Shown here piece by piece: positions 10,794 through 19,130 of a stretch of 21,411 bases of DNA. The notes beneath the pieces were generated by a model that searched no databases, was not told the DNA's origin, and saw only the letters and a program-made list of their open reading frames with translations. Location: assembly GCA_920105805.1 (NCBI GenBank), contig CAKKTI010000378.1, forward strand, positions 1-21,411, read 5' to 3'. The translations under genes were made by a program, and so were the position numbers. Positions within the stretch are counted from its first letter, which is position 1; every line of letters starts with the position of its first letter. The DNA is from Condylostoma magnum (taxonomy: Eukaryota > Ciliophora > Heterotrichea > Heterotrichida > Condylostomatidae).

Positions 10794-12186
10794 TTAAGAT
10801 TTATTTGAAGTTTTATAGTAATCATAGGCTTCCATAAAATTGTAGATTGGCACAAGTTAAATGCAAAGCTTACGAGTTGGCATGTTTATAAGTTTTACAG
10901 TTCCTATAAATCGTTGGGATTGTCAACTCTTGTATTGATAGTCGAACTTTACTCTGTGGGTTATGCTTCCTTGTTCAATTAAGTGTTGGGTTATTTGCTA
11001 GAGAATTAAATCTATGGGCTCTTCGTCTTGTATTGTAGACAGAAATTAAGCCTTGCTTATAGATTATGAGCTGCAGTTAATAATAGAGAAAGGTCTTTCT
11101 CCGATAATGCTTTTAAATGACTACTCTAATAAAGCTTGAATCTATTAGATCTCAGACTAAGAGATTCCTAATTAAAAATCATTGTAGTATCTTACACCTA
11201 TTCTTTACTTCTCTGTGAAATTTCTAGGCATGTTGCTTTAAATTCGCCTTACTGAGGTTAAACCTTGTGAAATTAAATCATCAGCTTGTTTACATGATAC
11301 ACCTCAAATTCCTTGCAATTCTTAGAGTTGTTATACATATTTCTACTCTTTTAATAGCTCAAGTTTTTATAATTTACCAGTTTCAACTATTTCACAAACC
11401 TTCTGTTTAATTATTTCACCAATACCTTCGATATTATTTACTTGGTCAACAGTCTGAATATCTTTGTATTCATTTATTATATCAGCAGCGTTTCTGTAGG
11501 CATTTGCTCGTTTTCTGTCCCCGACTGCTACATAATGACGTATTAAAGTCTCAAAAATATTGGTAATATGGGTGTTATTATACTTTTTCTTTTCTAGCTT
11601 CTTATTTAATTATTTTACTCAAACTCCTTTATAAAGCTCGTTATATATCTTAGGCTTTTATTAAGGAGGTTAGACTATAGCTTCTGTAGTTTCTTCTTAT
11701 TGCACTTAAATATCATCTTCCTTATACAATCTGCATAAATAATCAAGTTCATTTTATAGAATACCACGTTAACATGAATTAAAGACTCACTCAGGGGTAA
11801 CTTTTCATATATTTGGAATAGTTTACATTTATAGTAATTATAGCACCTTTTATTCATCTAGGTTACTTTACATTACAATATGTGTCATTCCTTATAGGTA
11901 TGGTTTCCTTTTACTGAAAATATAGGCTTGACCTCCAAATTTACATATATTTTTTTGCATAATCTAAGCACTTTTAGCAGTAAATCCACCTATTCCACAC
12001 AGTAAAAGAATTCTAGTATTTTAAAATATTTAACTCATATTGTATAACAGATTTTATTATATATGCTTTTACAAAAACGGTCTTAATTATCTCAACTTCT
12101 GGCTGAATGATACCTAGTATACAATACTCCTACACCTTTGTGTTTTTAAGGAATTTTTGTATAGCTTAAAGCTTACTAAATATCAT
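10794..12186 (-). CDS. BRCT + DNA polymerase X-family protein lacking catalytic aspartates
   Basis: In order there is an N-terminal helical stretch, a BRCT domain (CGIGGFTAKS, KFGGQAYIF, THIVMQSN, VTPEWVFNSC), a Gln/Glu-rich linker, the polymerase-beta 8-kDa domain (NNTHITNIFETL, AYRNAADIINEY, IEGIGEIIKQKVCEIVETG), the fingers (QGIWGVSCKQA, RIGVRYYNDFQ) and palm (RFIGTVKLINMPTRKLCIQLVP). This is the layout of Pol lambda, Pol mu and TdT, which fill gaps in DNA repair. The palm has none of the three metal-binding Asp. In-frame TGA at 11789-11787 and 11306-11304 supplies conserved Trp. The long model starts at ATG 12186 and removes a 22-nt intron (12034-12013), giving 456 residues; a fallback starts at ATG 12038 (414 residues). 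I end it at TAA 10796-10794, which truncates the thumb. No TGA follows nearby, so the 3' end is the weak point. Confidence 0.82.
11030..11080 (-). other. Degenerate first metal-binding motif of the polymerase-X palm
   Basis: Active polymerases of this family carry GSFRRG...GDVD here, with two catalytic Asp. This gene reads INCSSQSISKAQFLSTIQD, so the two Asp positions align with Phe and Ser and the Arg pair is gone. Flanking blocks align well on both sides, so a gap in the sequence is unlikely. The third Asp (RRIDIRLVP in the family) is Cys in RKLCIQLVP, at codon 10865-10863. Confidence 0.68.
12013..12034 (-). other. Candidate 22-nt spliceosomal intron
   Basis: On the minus strand this begins GTTAAATA and ends ATACTAG. 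Removing it joins a 51-codon upstream frame starting at ATG 12186 to the BRCT frame and gives ...VIQYE then ILLLCGIGGFTAKS. Its length is not a multiple of three, so it accounts for the frame change. Very short introns are usual in heterotrichs, although 15-16 nt is the common size in Stentor and Blepharisma. The alternative is that translation starts at ATG 12038 and no intron exists. Confidence 0.42.
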
Positions 12187-12200
12187 AATTATATATAAAA
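12187..12200. promoter_or_regulatory. Very short divergent intergenic gap
   Basis: Under the long polymerase-X model only 14 AT-rich bases separate its ATG from that of the TBC gene on the other strand. Any promoter would have to overlap coding sequence. If the polymerase-X gene starts at 12038 instead, the gap is 162 bp (12039-12200). No core promoter element for such ciliates is known to me, so none is called. Confidence 0.4.
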
Positions 12201-14762
12201 ATGAGTTATTTAGAAATCTGTGACAGATTTGAGCCATTAGCAAAAAGAATAAGCCAAGGAACATAATGAATAGTATAATTAAATAACATTTTTAAGCAAC
12301 TGAAAAAAGCAACCTTGCAATACTCTAAGAAACTTGGCAAAATATCTTAATAGCTTGAAGTTGATTTCCCTTCTCAAAGAAATCTTGACTCTATATCTAT
12401 TGTAATAAAGGCCTTTAAAGTTGATTTCAATGTGCAAAACCAGCAATTTTACAATTTCGTGGATTCTTTATAAGTTTAAGTTATTGAGCCATTAGACTTA
12501 TTCCTTGACAGTTTTGCTATGAATAATAACGAAAATATACAGCAAGCTATGGCAATATCTAAGCGTATAGAGAAATCTTAGTAATTGATGAAAAAATTAT
12601 AGGAAAAATACTTTGTTTAGTAAAGACAACAAGACTAAACATTAAAATAGCCATAAAGAAGCAAATTTCATAGAAAAGTGGATAACAGTTAAAAAACTGA
12701 AGAAAAGTACAGAATTTAATACGAAGAAACTTAAAAGCATTGGGAACACTACGAAAACGTTATTCCTCTCATAATGCAAAACTTACAACAAAACGAGGAA
12801 AGTAAGATCTATTTTTTAAAGCAAACATTTGAAAAGTACCTTAGAACTAGAAAAGTTTTGCATATTAATATAGTAGAGCAGTAGTCAAACCTCTGGATTT
12901 TAGTAAACAACATAAACACAGATTTAGACCTAAGAGTGTAAGTAGATACCATAAAGTGCGAGCAACCAATATTAGTCCGGCAGTAATTCAAAACGTATGA
13001 ACAACTTAAAAGCGAGTATGAAACTACTCCGTAATAAAAACTAATAGATCAAGTGCTCAGTACACTTCTTGTATAAAACTCAGTAGACTAAATAAATCCA
13101 TCCCAATACCAAAAGTTGACTGAAATCCTACTTACAGGAGAAGGCCGTAAGTAATTCTGCAAATCCCTCGAGCAATATGTAACAAAAGTACCATAAGAAG
13201 CAATGGAACAACTAGGAGCTTTGCTAAATACTCTTTTGACATCCATTGTACTAGAAGAGGATCTAGACTCTTAGGTTTTCTACCAACTGGTATAACTATG
13301 CCAGAGATTTTACTGTATTCTAGAAAACGGTAAACGTAGATATCTAAATTACTATGTTTCAGGTCATAAAATATGAAGAGAACGTATAAGATGAAGCAAT
13401 GTGATTGAATGGGCCATCTAAAGCAGGATTGAAAGGGAAAAGATAGTAGGCCAGGGAATAATTAGGAGGAGTAAAACCTAAAGATTTGTAGGAGCCCTCA
13501 AAAGCTTTGCTCATAAATTACCTGGAACACATAAACCTGTAATTGATAATAAAGCCTAAAAATCAACTGCCTTTTTTGTTATTAGCTAGTTCAGTACAAG
13601 TATGATAAATTTAGGGATTTCATTAGATTTGGCCAGTGAAATTGCTCTGGGGTGCAGTTAGAAGCTTAAACTAGATAAAGAGAGAATCTGTATTTTACTA
13701 GCTGAGTTGTAAGCTAATTAGAGAAGTTTAAAGATTCCAGTATAAGAGAAACAGATGTCAATGGAATCCATAAGAAAAAGAAACTCAAAAAGAACTAAAT
13801 GGGGAGATTTGCTACCTATACGATATTCTTTAGAGTTTTTAACCGATAGTGAGATCTTTCAGGTAATTTAAGTATCAAAGTAGTGAAATCAGCTTTTTTG
13901 TAAAAACCTGTATAAAAGAAATTTTTAGTATAGCACAGAGTTGGATGTAATAAGAAAATAGATATGAAAGAATATACTAAATACTAACCGATTTCCAAGT
14001 TATAGAATTATTAGAAAAACAGCTCTGAATAATTTGCATGAATTAGGAGAATTAGAAGAAATTATCCATATGGATGTAATTAGATCATTTAGTAGTCATA
14101 CTATGTAAAACCAGGAAACTTTAAAGAATATACTACGAGCCTATGCGTTCTATTAAAGAAACATTGGCTATTGCTAAGGCATGAATTATATTGCGGGAAC
14201 TTTACACTCAGTTTTTCAATGCGAATCTGACTCATTCTACTGTATGGCTGGATTTATACAAGATTATGAGCTTGATTAGCTTTTCACTAATAACTTATCC
14301 CAGCTAAAATTACTATTTTATCAATTCGACAGATTAATAAGCATTTTAATTCCAGAAGTACATGATACTTTTAAAGAAGAAATGGTCAATTGCAGCCATT
14401 ACTCCTCATCTTGGTTTATTACTCTATTTTCCAGTACATTTTAGAACAAAAATGAGATTCTGCTGTCTATATGGGATATGTTTCTTATACAAGGATGGAA
14501 GGCAATTTTCAAAACTGGAATTTGTATACTGGAATCGATTTAAAACGAGTTAATAGGCAGAAAATTTGAGTAGATTATGCTGATTCTAACAATGATAAAT
14601 CAATTCGAGGAAATATTTGACTCAACCTTTATAGAAAGGGTTAGAAGAGTGAAAGTAACCCGGTCTTTATTAAGAGACATTGAGAGTGAATACCAACATT
14701 TAAAACTAAGAGCAGGATTTGACGATTAGTTAACACAATTAAATTTATTTATAAAATTTTAA
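12201..14762 (+). CDS. F-BAR / F-box-like / TBC-domain Rab GTPase-activating protein
   Basis: This 853-residue protein has an N-terminal F-BAR-type helical domain (about 1-230, with FEPLAKRISQGTQW and LQYSKKLGKI), which in this family bends or binds membranes. A helical middle follows (about 250-450), then an F-box-like motif (537-570: LPIRYSLEFLTDSEI, VSKQWNQLF) and a TBC domain (about 600-830) that speeds GTP hydrolysis by Rab proteins. Both catalytic fingers are present: IHMDVIR (Arg628) and YCQ (Gln659). Gln659 is encoded by TAA at 14175-14177. In-frame TGA codons read as Trp. ATG 12201 is chosen because the F-BAR homology begins at once. The stop is placed at TAA 14760-14762; reading on to the next TGA would overlap the convergent protease gene. 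The middle region vaguely recalls SBF2-type helices, at low confidence. Confidence 0.85.
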
Positions 14763-14803
14763 GTACTCTAAACTCCACTCACTACAACTCTATATCTAGT
14801 TGC

Positions 14804-16132
14804 TTATTCTCTTCTACAGAACCGTCATGTAAGATAAATGGCAAAACATAATAATGATAATATTATGAATCCTACTATTATCAGTATAATTATTAGAAAT
14901 AAACTGCCTTAGTCAGGCTGAGGATTAGGCTGTTGTTTTTACTTAATTACTGATCTGTATATAAATTACAATGCTAGTCCTACTCGGCTGTTTTCCATGT
15001 CAAAGAATGTGTAGTATTTTCTAAAAAATGGATCACCTAGTATTCAAGTAGTGTCTTATACTAAACCTTGCATTAGTAGTTAGCAATACTAAGAATTGTA
15101 CTATTAAAAGTAATCTCTAGGAGTCAAGGTAAAAAAATGCTGATCTAAAGTAAAACTTATAATAGGGTAATCTGTATATTTATAATCTTTATTGCAATCA
15201 CAAAACACTCAATTATTATTAATTTAGCATGACCCAGAATACCCTAATTGCATTATTATTTAAAAGAACTCATTATAAGGCATTAGAATTATAGAAGTTC
15301 CCGTATCTAGTATAGCCCCTAGAGAAATTTGTTTAATATCATAATTTCCCACAACAATATTACTAATTCTAACCAATCAATAACCACTTGAGCTCAGAAC
15401 TCGTACATATCTAAAATTTTCCCTAGCAAATCTTTCAGGCTGGGCATATCCCAGAGTAATAGAAGAATTTGGGTGCTATGCTTAGTCATTAATTCCAGTA
15501 TTAAGGTAAATCGAAAAACAAGCTCTACTTATTATATTTTATGCTTTCAGATTCAAGATAAAGGGAAGATGACCATCTGACAACTAGCTAAAAGCAAAAC
15601 CAATAATTCCATCTGACATCATTCCTCTAAAGTTTTCGTCTTGATTAACAAGTATAAAACTTTAATTTTTAACCTAAAATAATCCGTTTTAATCGAGTCT
15701 CATTAAGTCTTGACTCAGAACACCTGTTGCTTTTCCCTTTCCGTATCTTAATTCCTTAGTTCTATTAAGACATGTATAAAATTAGCTTTCTGAAGCATTG
15801 TAGTAATTAAATGTTTCATGAATTTAGTCTTTATGGTTTATATTAGGAACTCAAACCCACTGTGTAAAATATACCGAAGATCCTGAATCAACAACTAATT
15901 GAAATGGTTGGGAAGATGAGCCTAAATAAAATTCTCCAATATATTAAACCTATATAAGACTTACATCACGAAAATTATGAAGAATTTTTTCTGGAAGTAA
16001 CTCGGGGGGCGCTTCTTTTAATTGTGTGGATTAAAGAGCAGAAGAGCTTAATTTGCGTTATAGGTTGATAGTCAAATTACAGTAAGATAGAGGGATAAGG
16101 TATAATGAAATTATTAGTTAAATTTTTTACAT
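14804..16132 (-). CDS. Pepsin-like aspartic protease, signal peptide and C-terminal membrane anchor
   Basis: This is an A1-family endopeptidase of 442 residues. It has a signal peptide (MQKIQLIISLYLIPLSYC), a propeptide-like stretch, a first active site VVDSGSS (Asp82), a second active site AILDTGTSI (Asp276), the C-terminal block WILGDPFFRKYYTFFD with SRVGLA, a Gln/Pro linker and one hydrophobic helix (about residues 411-436, ending FAIYLT). It should act in the secretory or endolysosomal path or at the cell surface, with the catalytic lobe outside the cytosol. The Trp of 'WVP' is TGA (15853-15851) and the Trp before ILGDPF is TGA (15046-15044). Between DSGSS and WVP there are about five more residues than in pepsin. 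The end is either TGA 14827-14825, right after the helix, or TAA 14806-14804 after a basic WRFCRRE tail. I list the latter. Confidence 0.9.
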
Positions 16133-16401
16133 TTTTGTGTAACTTTGGTTACTAGATATGACTGATTTTTCAATAGGGTTGTACTTAAAAGATTAGTTTA
16201 ATTTATTCTTTTCATATTTTAGGGTGGATGTTTATTAATTAATTGGGCTAATTTCAGGAGTAGTAAATATACTTTTAAACTGTTATTAAGTCAATAAAAC
16301 GTGTTAAAGTTAACTAAAACATCCAAGTAGAATTAAGGCACTATAAAAGTACACAGTAATTGATACCTGTGTTAATACATTTAGTTTTTCTAATATTAAA
16401 G
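16133..16401. promoter_or_regulatory. Divergent intergenic region with likely promoters for protease and coiled-coil genes
   Basis: These 269 AT-rich bases separate the ATGs of two divergent genes, so they should hold both promoters and 5' leaders. I see TA-rich stretches but no element I can name, and no RNA gene or repeat. Confidence 0.45.
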
Positions 16402-17442
16402 ATGCAATTTCCAAATTTCTCAAGTACATAAATGATCCGAAAACTAGAGTCTAAACCCTAAAAATGTGAATTCTGTAAAGCAGTTGAGCTTTGAAAGCAT
16501 TTTGCATGTTAAGAAAGCTGTATTGCTGATACAGAAATGGAGCTAGTACTTTCCGCAAGGAAATTTGAGCAAGATCTTCCTGGCAAACTTCACGAATGTA
16601 TATAATATTAGCTCAATCACATCGATTAATAGCCACAATACGAATAACAACTGAACAGAGCTCAAAAACTATATGAAAAATTAGAGAAATACAACACTGT
16701 AATATAAAAATTATATCATTTTGAAAACTAAATAGACTAAATTGAAAGATAAGAGCAATCATAACAACAAAATGACCTAACACACGAGATTAATTTAAAA
16801 CTGTAGGATTTAAACTGTTAATTAGAAAGTTCAGAGGATTTGCTTAATACTCAAGCAGCAAAGGTATACGATCTGAAAGAACGGGCTGATTATATACAAG
16901 GTGTAATGAACTAGCCTACTGGAATGGCCAATATAAAAGATGAAATAGTTAAAATTTAAATAGACACAAGAGGATTACTAAGGTAATTGGAAGAGGTAAA
17001 GTGAAACAATGATAATTCCAAGCTTGAAATTGTAAGAGTAAAACATGAGCAATAGAACATAATAAAACGCAGTTCTGTTATAAGAGATATAGAAAGGTAA
17101 GAAGATAGCATTAAAAGAAGATGAAGAGGATTAGACTAGGAATTAAAAAGACTGCAGGAAGTGTAGCTAAGTGTTTATAGGAAGTCATTTGAAAGCTTAT
17201 AGAGACAAGGAGTCATCAAAGGTGAAGTTGACTCTATGAGGCAAGAAAGCCAGGCAATGGATGTTATAAGTCCTGAAGATATGGTGAAAATTGCTGATTA
17301 GGTTTTTACTTCTTACAGTAAAATGAGATCTAGTAAAGAAATCACTTTGAATTATTTCAATCACGAGTTAAGTGAAATTAGAGAAGTTCCAGAACTTAGT
17401 GATATTGTTTTAAAAGTAACAAGAGAAATTTCCAATATATAG
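16402..17442 (+). CDS. Coiled-coil protein with N-terminal Cys/His cluster, family not recognised
   Basis: I do not recognise this 346-residue protein. Near the N terminus is a compact cluster CEFCKAVELWKHFACQESC, which could bind one zinc through Cys and His. From about residue 85 to 300 it is rich in Glu, Gln, Lys and Leu with heptad-like spacing, so a long coiled coil is likely. The tail (ITLNYFNHELSEIREVPEL) looks like a short helical end domain. The Trp in the cluster, and two more further on, are TGA. The end is placed at TAG 17440-17442, directly followed by TAA; a TGA follows at 17452-17454. The kinase gene starts 55 bp downstream on the same strand. A cytoskeletal or basal-body role is possible but is only inference from the coiled coil. 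Confidence 0.68.
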
Positions 17443-17497
17443 TAAATATTCTGAATTTCCCTCCAATTCCGCATAAGAAAACCTTTTATTTAAAAAA

Positions 17498-18664
17498 ATG
17501 GTATAATAAATGATACAGCAGGAAAGAAGAACAGCAGCTAAGCCGCCAGTACCAAAAATGTTAAAAGTGAATCCCGTTCCCCCTACAGCTCCCTTATAAC
17601 CCTTCCACAGACGGCATTTAACTCCAACTGGCAGCAAGCACATTTAATAGAGTTTGAATAAAACAAGAAAGCGGAAGTCCTAAACTCCTAACATGTATGG
17701 ACAAAGACCCACAAGTAAGCTATAGAACTACCAATTAGACAGATAATTGGGAAAAGGAGCCTACTCAACCGTAAGACTTGCCACTAATTAAAAAACTAAA
17801 GAAAAAGTTGCTATTAAGATATACGAGCCAGGCAATATGTCGGTGAGTAGGCTGCAAGGCGCGGTTAGATAGGAAGTTGGACTATTGAATAAAGTACAGC
17901 ATCCTTATACCATACGAATTATCGATTTATTTAACGAAGATAGCACTATGTACTTAGTAATGGAATACTTAGGAGGCTCCAGCTTATATGATTATGTGAA
18001 AAGATAATAAAATAACAAGCTTTCTGAAACTTAAGCCAAGGAAATTTTCAAGTAAATTTTATTAGCTGTAGATTTCATACATAATAAGAAGGTTGCTCAC
18101 AGAGACCTAAAACTAGAAAATTTGATATTTACTAATAACCAGTATATTAAACTAATTGACTTCGGATTTGCAACTACCTTTGAAAATAATCGTAAAAGCT
18201 CTACTTTTTGTGGAACTCCTAGCTATATGGCGCCTGAAATTGTAAGAAAAGACCCTTATTATTGCGATAAAGTTGATATATGGGCTCTTGGTGTTATTCT
18301 ATATAGAATGGTTACTGGTAGATATCCATTCAATGGGAAAGATAAGCTAGATTTGTATAGAGAAATTTAAAGAGGTTAATTTGAGATACCTTCAAATTTA
18401 TCGTCAGGTTGTTAAAGAGTTATAAGAAGTCTTTTGTAGTATAACCCTGATGAGAGGTCAGATATTAAGAATTTGCTAAGGGATGAGTGGTTTGTTGGAT
18501 AGAAGGAAATGATGATCCATGATATGAAATTTTAAGATGAAATTATTATGGAAATGCTTAGCAGAGGGTTTACAGAATCTGAAATTGTTGAAGGGTTAAA
18601 GGATAGAGAAAGCACAATAACAAGACTGTACAGATACTTATATAATAGCAGATAGGCTAATTAA
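17498..18664 (+). CDS. CAMK-group Ser/Thr protein kinase with UBA-like C-terminus
   Basis: This kinase of about 388 residues has a basic, Pro-rich N-terminal tail (KPPVPKM, NPVPPTAPLQP, KTRKRKSQTPNM), a kinase domain (about 80-335) and a UBA-like segment (about 345-385). All catalytic elements are present: GKGAYSTV, VAIK (Lys107), HRDLKLEN (Asp203), DFG (Asp221), FCGTPSYMAPE and DIWALGVILY. The CGTP-type activation loop plus a UBA-like helical segment (EIIMEMLSRGFTESEIVEGL) point to the AMPK/SnRK/MARK branch, whose members phosphorylate Ser/Thr and respond to upstream kinases. The Ser/Thr in KSSTFCGT is the likely activation-loop phosphosite. ATG 17498 (or 17510) opens the tail; ATG 17693 just before the domain is another option. 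The end is TAG 18653-18655 or TAA 18662-18664. The next TGA is at 18698. Confidence 0.88.
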
Positions 18665-19130
18665 TATTGTTTATATTTAATTTCTTTGTTGTATAGGTGA
18701 GATTTAAGTATTGTCAAATAAGGGATTAAATAAGCTCATTTTATAAAGAAAACATCTAAGTATGGAGCGCTTACTGAATTCTATAATAGAGTAACTTATT
18801 CTAGGAACCAGTTGATAATAAATAGAATAATTACACAAGGATAGAATTGATTGACCTGGATCAGATTACATAAAAGTATTACTTAAAGGCTAATATTTTT
18901 CAGGATAATAGTTCAAAGATTTATAATCAAATATAAAGGAAAACAATCCTACACATATTCTAAAGCAAACAGCATTGGTGTGCAAGCTTCTCACTATTTA
19001 ATCATAGCGTATTATTGACTAATTTATAGAATGATTCATATTCGCTTATAAAATCTGGCCTAGATACATTTAGTTTCTTGATTGTATTGTAAAAAGCAAA
19101 TATTAAGCATAAGCTATAATGCAAAAAATG
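18665..19130. other. AT-rich stretch after the kinase, no gene recognised
   Basis: These 466 AT-rich bases follow the kinase gene. I see no family motif, RNA gene or repeat. Because every frame is open in this genetic code, openness carries no information. The minus strand can be read as a plausible peptide, but nothing in it is recognisable. Confidence 0.4.

Noticed and set aside
17410-17643. A minus-strand 77-residue hydrophobic, Gly-rich ORF that looks like a small membrane protein
   Set aside because: It is antisense to the Pro-rich, basic N-terminal tail of the kinase, which reads naturally in the kinase frame from ATG 17498, and it runs into the end of the coiled-coil gene.
2-18664. 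The ordinary ciliate code with UAA/UAG = Gln and UGA as the only stop, as in Tetrahymena or Paramecium
   Set aside because: UGA occurs in the middle of nearly every conserved gene at Trp positions, including family-invariant ones.
2-18664. A Loxodes-like code in which UGA alone terminates while also coding Trp
   Set aside because: Not fully excluded. It would make the TBC and protease genes overlap tail to tail, would extend the polymerase-X frame into the next gene, and ignores the three TAG-TAA boundaries.
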